Positions 47,189 through 58,402 of a stretch of 64,000 bases of DNA are shown one piece after another (positions within the stretch are counted from its first letter, which is position 1; every line of letters starts with the position of its first letter). Below the pieces are notes generated by a model. That model saw only the letters and a program-made list of their open reading frames with translations, was not told the origin of the DNA and ran no database searches. A program made the translations under genes and the position numbers. Source of the stretch: Lathyrus oleraceus (lineage: Eukaryota; Streptophyta; Magnoliopsida; Fabales; Fabaceae); contig NC_066583.1 of NCBI RefSeq assembly GCF_024323335.1, positions 17,034,665 through 17,098,664 of the forward strand, written 5' to 3'.

Positions 47189-47850
47189 CCGATTCTCATC
47201 TCGAGGAATATGATGGAAGTCAACCTCAGTAAAGAACGTTGAAATCCTTCTCGCATAATCTCTATATGGAATAAGACCAGGCTAATTCGTCTCCCATTCA
47301 CCCTTGATCTGATTAACAACGAGGGCCGAATCACCATAAACATCAAGGTGCTTGATCCTTAGATCAATGCACTCCTCTAATCCCATAATATAGGCCTCAT
47401 ACTCAGCCATATTATTCATGCATTTGAAAGTTAGCCTTGCTGTAAAAGGAATATGTGTGCCCTGAGGAGTAATAATCACTGCCCCAATACCATTTCCATA
47501 CTAATTTACAGCACCATCAAATACCATACTCCATCGGGAACCAGGCTCTGGCCCTTCATCGAGTGTAGGTTCATCACAATCTTTCATTTTCAAATACAGA
47601 ATCTCCTCATCTTGGAAGTCATACTAAACTGACTGATAATCCTCGATTGGTTGATGTGCCAAGTGGTCAGCCAAGATACTACCTTTAATAACCTTCTGAG
47701 CTCGATACTCAATATCATACTCAGATAACAGCATCTGCCTACGGGAAATCCTCCCAGTTAAAGCAGGCTTCTCGAAGATGTACTTGATTGGGTCCATTCT
47801 GGATATCAACCAAGTTGTATGATTTATCATATACTGGCGTAAGCGCTTAG
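47189..47850 (-). pseudogene. pol: Ogre C RNase H region with stops
   Basis: This joins RT to integrase. It contains the end of the first RNase H (LRQYMINHTTWLISRMDPIK, ILADHLAHQPIEDYQ) and a second, archaeal-type RNase H (MVFDGAVN, NMAEYEAYIMGLEECIDL, VYGDSALVVNQIKGEW), the double arrangement of the Tat/Ogre lineage. TAG stops at 47,282, 47,501 and 47,624 all sit where Gln is usual. A short deletion near 47,850 shifts the frame relative to RT. Confidence 0.8.
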
Positions 47851-49260
47851 CAGCCCAAAGCACAACATGTCTTCTCAAGCATCGAGTATCGAGACTCAAA
47901 ATCAGTGAACTTCTTACTCAGGTAGTAGATAGCATACTCTTTCTTTCCTGATTCGTCTTGCTGACCAAGGATACAACCCATTGAATCTTCAAGAACAGCC
48001 AGATACATGATCAAAGGTCTTCCTTCCACAGGTGGAGACAGGATTGGAGGTTCAGTCAGATACTCTTTGATACTGTCAAAAGCTTTCTGGCAATCCTCGG
48101 TCCAATCATGAGACTGATCTTTCCGGAGGAGCTTGAATATTGGCGCACATGTGGCAGTCATGTGGGATATGAATCTGGAAATATAATTCAAGCGGCCAAG
48201 AAAACCTCGGACTTGCTTCTCAGTTTTTGGCGCAGGCATCTCTTGTATTGCTTTGACCTTTGCAGGATCAACCTCAATACCTCTTTCACTGACAATGAAG
48301 CCCAATAACTTGCCAGAACGGACTCCCAATGTACACTTGTTGGGATTCAGACGGAGCTTGTACTTCCTCAAACGCTGAAAAAGCTTCAACAAGTGCTCAA
48401 CATGTTCAACTTCCGTTCTTGAATTTGCAATCATGTCATCAACATATACCTCGATCTCCTTGTGCATCATATCATGAAACAAGGTGGTCATAGCTCGTTG
48501 ATACGTGGCTCCAGCATTCTTCAAACCGAAGGGCATCACTCGATAACAGAATGTTCCCCAAGGTGTGATGAATGTTGTCTTCTCCATATCCTCGGGTGCC
48601 ATTTTGATTTGATTATATCCGGAAAATCCGTCCATAAACGAGAAGACTTTGAATTTTGTTGTATTGTCTACCAACATGTCAATGTGTGGTAGAGGGAAAT
48701 CATCTTTCGGACTAGCTTTATTCAAATCTCTGTAATAAACACACATACGGACTTTTCCGTCTTTCTTGGGCACAGGCACAATGTTGGCCACCCATAGAGG
48801 ATATGTAGAAGTCACCAGAAACCCCGCATCAATTTGCTTCTGAACTTCCTCTTTGATCTTCACTGCCATATCAGGATGAGTTCTTCTGAGCTTCTGCTTC
48901 ACAGGCACGCACTCAGGCTTCAAAGGTAAGAAATGTTGCACAATATATGTATCTAGACCTGGCATGTCTTCATATGACCAAGCAAAGACGTCAACGTATT
49001 CTCGTAGCAATTCGATCAACCCCTTCTTAACAGATTCTTCCAGGAGTGCCCCAATCTTCACTTCTCGAACACAATCCTCAGACCCCAAGTTGACTGTTTC
49101 CAGATTCTCAAGATGCGGCTGAATGATCTTCTCTTCATGATCAAGTAGACGGGTAATCTCATCAGGAATCTCTTCAACATCATCTTCCTCTGCCTCGAAT
49201 ACAGGGAATTCAAAATTGGGAGATGGTGTTGGATCATTATGTTCAATGGGTTTGATCAAC
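47847..49260 (-). CDS. pol: Ogre C reverse transcriptase and start of RNase H
   Basis: Open from the intron acceptor at 49,261. The RT has PVPKKDGKVRMCVYYRDLNK, FMDGFSGYNQIKMAPED, FCYRVMPFGLKNAGATYQ and an intact YVDD catalytic motif, then GFLGRLNYISRFISH and the start of RNase H (EYAIYYLSKKFTDFESRYS). It copies element RNA into DNA in cytoplasmic particles. The frame closes at 47,847 because of a small deletion. The first residues after splicing are LIKPIEHNDPTPSPNF, so the upstream Met at 49,310 lies in the intron and is not the start. Confidence 0.88.
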
Positions 49261-49525
49261 CTGCATAATGATTTTGGATATGAAAAGCTTTTAGAAATCA
49301 AACAAGGCAAATCATTATGCAGATGAAAAGATTGATTTTATTCTATTTTTAGGGTTTTATGTGATCACCAATTTCATGCAAAAAGCGAAAAGGGAAAATA
49401 ATTGGAAAAACAAACATTTAACATGCATTTATTGAATGAAAATATCATTGTATTTATGTTGCTAACAATGTCATCACTTCTCCTTTTGGCATGGGAGAAG
49501 GGTTTTTAAATAAAGTGATCATTAC
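49261..49525 (-). other. Ogre intron between protease and RT
   Basis: Donor GTAATGATC at 49,525 and acceptor TTATGCAG ending at 49,261 enclose 265 bp with stops in all minus-strand frames. Protease and RT are in different frames (positions modulo three: 0 and 2); removing exactly this intron joins them in one frame with the split codon ACG. A spliced intron in this place is a known feature of Ogre elements. Confidence 0.88.
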
Positions 49526-50857
49526 GTTGACTTGTGGATAACAATAGGAACATCCACAACGACCCAATTGTTGCAGATCCCTCCAGGGATGACAAAATTG
49601 TCAGAATCCTCTACATCCTCTTCCAAGACAGCAGCAGCTTCTTCGTCCTGACCGGTGCGGATAAAACCTCCACTCTTGAATAGTCCTTTCTCGTTGAAAA
49701 CCCCAGAGGAAAAGCCTATGCCAGCCCGAGACTTATTATCTTCTAGCTCAATCATTTTTCCTAGACCAGCAATTGCACCACACTCAATGGCCAATTGTGC
49801 ATCTCTATAAGAGGTAAATGAAGGAGTTCTCTTCTCAATAGGCTCAGCTATAGATAAAGCTTGGAAAGGAGTTCCAACTTCATCTTCAGCATCTATGTAT
49901 GAGAAGGAAGACAAATGGCTAACTAGGAGAGCCTTTTCTCCCCCTACCACCACCAATTTCTTGTTCTTCACAAACTTCAGTTTCTGGTGTAGGGTGGATG
50001 TCACGGCGCCTGCCTCGTGAATCCATGGTCTGCCTAAGAGACAGCTATACGATGGGTGAATATCCATAACCTCGAAGGTAATTTGGAAATCACTTGGTCC
50101 GATCTTGATTGGGAGATCAACTTCCCCAATTGCAGTCTTTCGAGACCCATCGAAAGCTTTCATAACAACTCCACTCTGCCTCATAGGAGGCCCCGGATAA
50201 GACAGTTTAGAGAGAGTGGATTTCGGCAATACATTCAGGGATGACCCAGTGTCCACCAGCACGTTGGACATGGCATCTTCTTTGCAATTCATAGAGATGT
50301 GTAATGCCAGGTTGTGGTCTCTTCCCTGCTCAGGGAGATCAGAGTCAACGAAACTCAAATTGTTACAGGCAGTAATGTTCGCAACAATGCTATCGAACTG
50401 TTCTATTGTAACATCATGATCTACATATGCCACATCCAAAAATTTCTGCAGAGCCTCTCTATGTGGTTCTGAATTCAGCAGTAATGATAATACGGATATC
50501 TTGGATGGCGTTTGTAGAAGCTAGTCTACAACATTGTACTCACTCTTCTTGATGAGCCTTAGCATCTCATCACAGTCTTCTTTCACATTGCCGCTTGGGC
50601 CAATAGAAGTAGGAGTTTTTAGTACAAAGGAGGGTTTAAAAACAGGTGTCGGATTCGGGGTGCTCACAACATTCCCAATCGGGCGTTCAACAAAATCAGC
50701 CTTAGCCTGAGGCTTTGGTGGTGCTGAAAACACACGACCGCTGGGGTCAAACCACTTACATCAACAATATTCACAACAGAGGAGGATGGAAAGGACACCT
50801 CTTTCCCATCTTCTACAGCAACAGCGTTGTAACAGAATGGGATTGCCTTTTCGGAAG
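49526..50857 (-). pseudogene. Ogre C gag C-terminus and protease
   Basis: The protease has NVLVDTGSSLNVLPKSTL (aspartic active site DTGS intact) and YSCLLGRPWIHEAGAV. The open stretch 50,439-49,526 continues upstream in phase through TAG 50,521-50,523 into gag (FSAPPKPQAKADFVERP). Further up, a one-base shift near 50,740 separates the segment with VEDGKEVSFPSSSVVNIVDV. Ogre D's 5' LTR cuts the frame at 50,857, so the rest of gag, ORF1 and the 5' LTR of C should lie beyond D, outside the window. Confidence 0.82.
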
Positions 50858-51828
50858 TGTAGCACCTCAAATTTGCACCTCCCATTTGTACAGTCATTTC
50901 ATTTTTAGGTCATTAACATTGCATAGTACCTTGCATTTCATCAGTCAAAACTGGTTAGGAGAAGTCAATTGTGCAAGAGACCAAGCATTTCCATGAGAGA
51001 AGGCCCTATGGTTGTTCTAGAGAGCTTACATGACCCAAGGATCATTTTGAAGCAACTTGACCAAAGGCTAGAGGCTCAAAGTCCATAGTGCAGTTTCAAG
51101 TCATCTGAGGCCCATAAAAGTCAATTGCAAGTCAACTGAGGGCTAGGAGATGGAGAAATGGTTTGAGACACTTCATTCATGTCCCAAAGAAGGTTATTCA
51201 ACATGTCAAACATCTACCTTGAAGATTTTGAAACCAAATCAAAAGTTTCCAAAAATGGAAAGTGACCTGTAATTTGAAAGTTTCCAAAAATGGCAAGTTT
51301 TTGGACCAACTTCAACTCAACTTTCCAACATCAAATAAGCTTCAAATGAAATTTTGTCCAACCTGAAAGTTTAATATCTTTCTCTACCATTTCCAAAAAG
51401 TCCAAGATCATGAGCATATGATGAATGGTTGATGAGATATGATCCAATCATTGTCAAGTGTGCATGGAACTTCAAATGGCCATATCTTTTGATTCATAAC
51501 TCCAAATTTGGTGGTTCTTTTTGCATTTTGCTTCTCATGACATGAGCTTTTCAAAACATTCACCACATTGCATGAATTGTTATCACATGATCACTTGCAT
51601 ATCCATGCCTTTTTTTGGAGGGAAATTGCAAAGTTCAAAAATGGTGCATTGTATGGACTTTCTACCATCACCATTGAGTTTAAAAGGGGATTTTAAGTGA
51701 AAATAATCAAGGGAATGGCACTGTTCCCGTGTAATTATCCCATGCACCATGCAATTTTCAAAATTTGCAAAACACCTTATTTTCATTAATCAAGTTAATC
51801 ATGGATTAGCAAGTTGATTAGGGCTTCA

Positions 51829-51836
51829 TATAAATA
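51829..51836 (+). promoter_or_regulatory. TATA box of Ogre D
   Basis: TATAAATA about 970 bp into the LTR, followed by a pyrimidine-rich leader (CTCTCTCCCTCC) typical of plant transcription starts. Confidence 0.65.
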
Positions 51837-54597
51837 CCTAAATCTAACAGAATTTGAGGGGGGTTAATCATTTTTTCACATTTCAAGATCCAAATTCTCT
51901 CTCCCTCCAAAATTTTCTCTCATTCATAATTCAATTTTTTTCCAAATAACATTGCAATTTTACTTCATATTATTGTTTTCTGGTATGAATTAAGTGCAAA
52001 TCAAGTGTTAGATTGTTGAATTCGAGCAAGAGTTGTGCATAGCAAGCTCAAGAACATTGCCATGGCAGCTGAGTTTTGAGCTAGATCCAGCACCTTTCAA
52101 GCTTCAATCTCTTCATCAAACATCATTTCAAGTGTTGTAGAGTGGATTTGAATACTTCAAAGCTGTGGATCGTGCATTTCCAAGATTCTGCTCTTCAAGA
52201 GGTCAAGTTTCGAACCTCTTAATTTTGCAATTCATGCACATATTCTTGTAGATCTAGGTTTGCTGATGATTCTGGTGGAAAAATCGTGTGAATTGATGCA
52301 TTATTCAATGAGTTATGTGTGATTGAAGTTTTGTATCCATAAATGATTTTGCTCGATTCTCTCTATTCTTGATGATTTGTGCTTAGCCATTGCTTGATTC
52401 GTGTTCACCATGTAAAGATCTTTAGAATGATGTTCTTGTTTTTAATTTCTGGAAATTTCTGGAAAACGCGTATGAAGCTTTTCACTGTTCATCATCTTCT
52501 TCATGAAGAAGATGAAGATCATCCATGTTAGCGTCGGATTCTGGATATTAATGACGGATCCTGGTTATTTTACACGCTGGCCTAGGGTTTCGTCTCCATT
52601 GGTCCATGCATGCGTCCATTAGGCAGATCCATTGGCTCATAGTTGTTTGACCGATCCAAGTAGGCGCTGACCATGCCAGCGCATTAATGAAACGGTGCGT
52701 TTCATTGTGAAGCGCGCGTTTCATTCAAATTTCTACCGTGTTCGAATCCCACCTGCGCCAACTTTTCAAATTGCTTCATGTTTTATTGATTTCCCTCCAT
52801 ATTTTCCATCATGTGATCACTTTGACTTTCATTTTTTTTGTTAACTTAGAAAATTCATAACTAATTGAAAAATGACTCAAATCACTCCCAATTTTTTGCA
52901 AAATGATCCTCTGTTTGTATAGCTTTTTATGATGATGAATTTTGAAGTTGTGCATGGCTGGTTTTTGATTTGTGTTAGAGAATGTGAACATAGGTGCTTT
53001 TATGACCTTGCCTTGCTCTTTCTATCATGAAATGCTTGATTTTAATCCAAATTGCTTGAAATTTTGCATGATGCTTCTAGACATGTTGACGGATGTTTTA
53101 GGCTTGGTTTGGTATTTTTCCCATTTGCCAATTCTGTTCTATGAATGTGTTTGCATGGTGTGACAATTTGTGTCACACATTTGGTTGTCTTACTTGTGCA
53201 ATTTGATTTCCATGCCAAATGATCTCTAATGCTTATGATTTTTTGTATGATGGATGTTTAGGATGTGTTGAATACTCATGAATATTTCCAGAATTATTTG
53301 AATCATTTCTGTTTTGATTGGGAATTTTCATTCATAATGATCAAATGTATGCCTTGAATTGGCCTTTGACTTCTCTTGCCTATTACATGAACTTGCTTAT
53401 TGATTTTGATTTGGTCCTTTTTAGGACTTGTTCTTGATTGAATAAACATGCATTGTGTTGAATATCAAGTTCTGTTTTGGCTTTTTGATCCCCTTTTGAC
53501 CCTAGGCTTTGACCTAGTGGTTTGTTACTTACATTTGAGTTGTGAATTTCAGGTTCAAGTAGGCATCTCCATGATTGATGTTGCTCCTTCATTTGAGCTT
53601 GATCATTTGTTATTGTCGGCTAATATTGGTTTGTTTTGTAGGCCTTGATGATGGTTCACTTGTGTCTATGGCTTATGTGTTGCATATTGGGTTGTCTGTT
53701 TGATGTTGACTGTTGTTGACTATTGTCTGAATTCTGTACTGATTGGTTTAGTTGTTTCCACAGGTACTTAAGTTGCTTTAAGTTCATTTGAACTTTGCTT
53801 TGCTTGCTTGTGGTTGGCATACCACTGAGGTATAATTCCTTGATCTTCATGTAGTCTGGAAGACCTGTCATGTTACTTTGGCAGGCACCTGTCTGAAGCC
53901 CTCCTTAAGAGGCAATGTTTGTGGTTGTTTAATTTTGTGCCAAGCAGGTAAAGTCCTCTTAAGAGGAAATTGGCAGATAAAAGGGATGTGCAATCCATCG
54001 CCTGCTATTCAGTTGTGTCATTCACCTTGCTCACACCAGGTGTTGATGCAATTTGAATAAGAACCCAAGATCTTGTTGTGTCAGTCATGTGGAGAAGAGT
54101 TCCTTCATTCTGAACTCCCACACTTTCTATTTGATTCATGCTCTCCCAGGCCAGGGATAAGAGCTATGAGGCACAACCCTCATCTCCATTTCATCTGCTT
54201 CACCCTAACTCTCAATGTTAGGGTTAAGAGCTAAAAACACCTCATTCCAGTTGGCTTGTTTCTACAGCCTACCCTTGTATGAGCCACTTGTTTGCATATA
54301 GTGTGTGTGCTGCCTTTATTGTGCTTGTATTTGCTTGATTGTGCTGTTTAGGCTAGCTTGCTTCCTGTGCAAGTTAGGATAGAGACCTCAACATAGGGAT
54401 CGTATGCATGACAACTTCTAGGCTCGAGTCGTAGTCTCCCTAGTAGCTTGTTATCTCCCTTGTCTCTGGTTAGGTTAGAAGTTCTTTCCCTGTTAAGGGG
54501 AACTACGTTGCCCTAATCCTCATACCAGATGAGGTACGTAGGCAGGAGATGAGTTGATCTCTCCGGGCCCCCTTTTGCTTTTTCAACCCTTTGTGTG

Positions 54598-54830
54598 TGT
54601 TTGGAGTCTGACGTAAGTCCAGCGATTGGCAGTTGGTTTCCTGTGTCCTATTTGCTTGTTGGAGTCCGACATAAGTCTAGCGATTGGCAGTTGGTTTCCT
54701 GTGTGTGTTTGTTGGTTCGGAGTCTGATGTAAGTCCAACAATTGGCATTCGGTTTCCATGTTTGCCTGTTTGTGTGGAGTCTGACGTAAGTCCAGCGATT
54801 GGCAGTTGGTTTCCGGTTGGTGTTTTGTTT
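54598..54830 (+). repeat. Tandem repeat in Ogre D LTR (4 units)
   Basis: Four units of about 57-60 bp with the core GGAGTCTGACGTAAGTCCAG followed by CGATTGGCAGTTGGTTTCC. The solo LTR has three inverted counterparts at 58,905-59,070. Confidence 0.85.
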
Positions 54831-55302
54831 GGCGTGCGTTAGCTGAGCTACGAGTGCTCTGATTCTTTCTCTGGTTAGAGAAGATACGTATGCATAGGAT
54901 GCGACATCCTAGCGAGCACGTTTCCCCTTTCCCCGAACTACGTCGACTCTGATGTCTGTGTCTGACAGACTACGCAGGCCCAGGATGCGATATCCTGCCG
55001 AGTCCGCTTCTTCCGTCCTTTCTGTGTTTCCTCCCAGTGTGTGTGTAGTGTTTGAGCAGTCTTTTAGCAACCTTTCTTCTATTCCTTCAGAGTGTGGATC
55101 CCGTCGAGTACGACGGATGCGTAGGGGTGCTAATACCTTCCCTTCGCATAACCGACTCCCGTACCCATCCATCTCTGGTCGCGAGACCATGTCCTTTCCA
55201 GGTTTACTTCGAGCGTTTCCTTTCCCTCCTTTGGGATAAATAACGCACGGTGGCGGCTCTATTGTTTCTTTTTCCCGCCGGTTTTTCGCGTAATGCGACA
55301 GC

Positions 55303-55320
55303 TGGCGACTCTGTTGGGGA
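55303..55320 (+). other. Primer-binding site of Ogre D
   Basis: TGGCGACTCTGTTGGGGA, two bases after the LTR. It fits the tRNA-Arg primer recalled for Ogre elements and differs by one base from that of Ogre B. Confidence 0.88.
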
Positions 55321-56116
55321 CTATCTCGAGAAGTTGACCTCTTGCTGGTCCATCTTCCCTAAGCGAGTCACTCCTAGCGCTCTTTAGGATAGGGTTTGGT
55401 TGCTTTTACTGTTTCATTTATTGCATTTATGATTATGCTGTGATTGTTTATGTTTGCATTTATGTTTGCATTTATGTTTGCATTTATGTTTGCATGCATC
55501 ATACTTTCATTGTGCTGGCTGTGTGTTTGTCTCTTCTGTGGGGTGGGAGTTACAAGAGGTAAAAGGCCCAATACCCAGGCTATGAGTGAACTTTAGGACC
55601 CCTAGGTATAGAGTGATTCATGGGAAGCAGGTGGTATTGCGCCACTTAGCGGAACATGGCATCACGAGCAGTTCAGATCCTGATGGGGTATTATCGGTGC
55701 ATACATCTGGTGTGTACATGATGATATTCTTTGAAAGAGTTGTTTATCTTGCGTTTCTCTTTACCTTACCCTGGCCTAGATGACACCCGTGAGTGGGGAG
55801 GGATTAAATCATTACAGGTACCGTTGGTGACTTGATCTGTTGGTGACTCTTGGTTCCTGTTGGTGACTTGGTTCAGAAGTATGGGTTCCAGATGACTTTG
55901 GGTTTCAGATGACTTTGTGGTTCCGAATTCAGGCCGAAGTTCTGATCCTGTGCTCCGTGATACACAACCAACCAGTCGTGTTTGCATCATTTGCATCATA
56001 GCATGTTTATTTTCAAAAAAATAATGCAAAAAAAAAAGAAAAGCGAAAAGAAAAAAGCTAATCTCCTCATGCATATCATTTCTCAGGTTCATTCAGGAGT
56101 CTGTTCACTGTGAGAG
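55321..56116 (+). mobile_element. Ogre D leader
   Basis: About 0.8 kb of non-coding leader. It contains four copies of TTTATGTTTGCA (55,447-55,494) and an A-rich run before ORF1. No conserved short ORF is evident. Confidence 0.7.
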
Positions 56117-57757
56117 ATGACAGCCGTTCTAGAGTTGAAGAGGAAGACTTGCACCTACAGTTTTCACCGTGAGCCATTGACATCTTTGATAGAGTTGAGC
56201 AATCTTGTGATCGGCGGTAATCAGAAGGTGTTTGTTGATCAGTATGGGGATATGTTGACACTGTTGAAGATGGTGGTAGATCCAGTACCGTTACAGACTC
56301 TCCTACAGTTCTATGACCCAGAGCTTCGTTGTTTCACTTTCCAAGATTATCAGTTAGCGCCCACTCTTGAAGAGTACTCCATTCTGCTGAATGTCCCGAT
56401 CAAATACCAGGTGCCTTTCCTGGATGTGCCAAAGGAGGTTGATTTCAGGGTTGTTGCCAGAGCTCTTTATTTGAGTATCAAAGAATTGAGTGACAATTGG
56501 AAGTCAAGTGGTTATGTGGTGGGGTTGCCTTTGAAGTACCTAGTGAGGATGGCTAAGGAGGAAGCAAAGAAAGGAAATTGGGAAGCTTTCAACGCTCAGT
56601 GGGCTATCATGATCTATGGGATTGTGTTGTTCCCGAGTATGTCTAATTTTGTGGACTTTGCTGCTATCACTATTTTCCTTGGAGGAAACCCAGTTCCTAC
56701 TTTGTTAGCTGACACTTACTATGCTATACACAGCAGGCATGGTAAGGGTGGAGCTATCAGATGTTGTCTCCCGTTGCTACTCAGATGGTTCTTGTCCTTG
56801 CTGCCAACCAGTGGACCTTTTATGGATACTCAAAGCACTTATAAGTGGACTCAGAGGATTATGTCTCTCACCTCCTATGACATCAAGTGGCAAGATTACA
56901 GGTTGCATGTGCGTAGTGTCATCATGAGTTGTGGAGCGTTTCGTAATGTGCCCCTCATAGGGACTAAGGGTTGCATCAATTACAACCCGGTTCTTTCTCT
57001 TCGTCAGTTGGGGTTTGTCATGAATGGAAGACCACTAGATGCTGAGATAGCTGAGAGTGTGTATTTTGAGAAGCGGAGTGACCCTGCTAGATTGGAGCAA
57101 GTGGGAAGGGCTTGGAAGACTATTGGTGTCAAGGATGGAGCTGTGTTAGGGAAAAAGTTTGCAGTTGCTATGCCTGATTACATTGAGTGGGTAAAGAATA
57201 GAGTTGAGACTTTGTTGTTGCCCTATGATAGGATGGAGCCATTGCAGGAGCAACCACCTTTGATCCTTTCTGAGAATGTGCCTGCTGATCATTACAAACG
57301 AGCTTTAATGGAGAATCGCCAGTTGAAAGAGAAGGAACAAGATATCCAGATGGAGCTTTACAAAGCCAAAGCTGATAAGTTGAACTTGGCTCATCAACTC
57401 AAAGGTGTGCAAGGTGAAGATGCTAGCAGATTGAAGAGCAAGAAGAGGTCCTATGAGGAGATAGAGACATTGTTGGATGAAGAACACCGTGAGTGTTTGA
57501 GGTTGCAGAAAGTTGAAGCTAATTACCAGAAGAAGATACGAGACTTGGAAAAGCAGCTTAGGGACAAAGACATTCAATTGAAGAAGGAGGTAGACCTAAG
57601 ACATGCATCAGAGAGCCAACTTGGAGGAGAAGTTGTGGAGCTCAGAAGACAATTGAAGGAGAAGATCACCCCTTTACCAGAATGTTCAGAATGTGACCTG
57701 TTGATAGACCAATGCCAGTATCTGAAGACTCTCATTCGTGAAGGACATCTTTCTTAG
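56117..57757 (+). CDS. Ogre D ORF1 (extra protein before gag)
   Basis: A full-length, undamaged 546-codon frame between leader and gag. An extra ORF1 in this position is a hallmark of Ogre elements; its function is unknown. Residues about 1-380 form a globular domain with conserved stretches (ELRCFTFQDYQLAPTLEEYS, YGIVLFPSMSNFVDFAA, RYNPVL-like INYNPVLSLRQLGFVMNGRP). This style recalls plant mobile-domain-like proteins of transposons, though I cannot show homology. Residues about 395-535 are charged with heptad-like spacing and should form a coiled coil (QLKEKEQDIQMELYKAKADK). Start chosen as the first Met of the frame after the A-rich leader. Intactness suggests Ogre D is fairly young. Confidence 0.82.
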   Translation: MTAVLELKRKTCTYSFHREPLTSLIELSNLVIGGNQKVFVDQYGDMLTLLKMVVDPVPLQTLLQFYDPELRCFTFQDYQLAPTLEEYSILLNVPIKYQVPFLDVPKEVDFRVVARALYLSIKELSDNWKSSGYVVGLPLKYLVRMAKEEAKKGNWEAFNAQWAIMIYGIVLFPSMSNFVDFAAITIFLGGNPVPTLLADTYYAIHSRHGKGGAIRCCLPLLLRWFLSLLPTSGPFMDTQSTYKWTQRIMSLTSYDIKWQDYRLHVRSVIMSCGAFRNVPLIGTKGCINYNPVLSLRQLGFVMNGRPLDAEIAESVYFEKRSDPARLEQVGRAWKTIGVKDGAVLGKKFAVAMPDYIEWVKNRVETLLLPYDRMEPLQEQPPLILSENVPADHYKRALMENRQLKEKEQDIQMELYKAKADKLNLAHQLKGVQGEDASRLKSKKRSYEEIETLLDEEHRECLRLQKVEANYQKKIRDLEKQLRDKDIQLKKEVDLRHASESQLGGEVVELRRQLKEKITPLPECSECDLLIDQCQYLKTLIREGHLS

Positions 57758-58163
57758 TTTGTATCTTTGTTGTTTATGTTGAAAATCACCTCCAGGATTG
57801 TTGGATGGGATTCATTGTTGTACTCTGATCATTTGGATCTTTGCTTGAATAATGTTGTATGATCCTTGTTGCTCATGGCTATAGATGAGATTGTTGATGT
57901 TTCACCTTGTGCTCATTATCCTGTGTAGGTTGCTTCTTTGTTGTTTGTATTGCAGTTGCCATTTCTTGAAAGATGAAATAGGCTCTTGAATGCCTGAGAA
58001 ATGAACATATCATGTGCATCATACGCATCATAAGCATCATACACATATCATTTTGCATTACAGGTGTTCTTGAACGAGACTTCTCACTCTGGTTCCTGTT
58101 TTAGGCAGGATTGCTGATCAACATCCGCACCGCTACGCTACGAGACTGAATCAACAGAGGAAT
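57758..58163 (+). mobile_element. Spacer between Ogre D ORF1 and gag
   Basis: About 400 bp without coding signal, containing CATCATACGCATCATAAGCA-like repeats near 58,015-58,050. How gag would be translated from a downstream position is not evident from the sequence. Confidence 0.6.
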
Positions 58164-58402
58164 ATGGATCAAGTTCAAGATGAGTTGGCTGAGATGAGGG
58201 CTAACATGGCTCAATTCATGATCATGATGCAAGGAGTTGTTCAAGGGCAAGAGGAGCTGCGTGCCTTAGCCCAGAGACAGGAAGCTGTGATCCCACCTGC
58301 CAGCCGTGCTTCACCAGTGGGTGTCCCTGTGAGTGATAATGTTGCTGCTGCCACTGTCCCTGTCAATGATTATGTTGTGGGTGATGAATTGAGGGATATA
58401 AG
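58164..58402 (+). pseudogene. gag: Ogre D gag, N-terminal part
   Basis: A Met at 58,164 opens a frame MDQVQDELAEMRANMAQFMI with a Gln/Glu-rich helix (GQEELRALAQRQE), the N-terminal pattern of Ogre gag. It runs 79 codons and two bases to the target duplication of the solo LTR and continues at 63,348 in phase. In the present arrangement it reads into LTR sequence and stops at 58,635. Confidence 0.8.

Larger units (their letters stand above)
50858..55300 (+). mobile_element. Ogre D 5' LTR
   Basis: It starts TGTAGCACCTC and ends TAATGCGACA, two bases before the PBS; length 4,443 bp. Both ends are repeated in the solo LTR at 58,403-63,342. Expected target duplication on the left is GGAAG (50,853-50,857); the partner lies outside. 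A TATA box is at 51,829-51,836. Tandem repeats of about 60 bp occur at 54,598-54,830. Its ends differ from those of LTR-A/B/C/X, so it belongs to another Ogre subfamily. Short ORFs are not genes. Confidence 0.9.
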
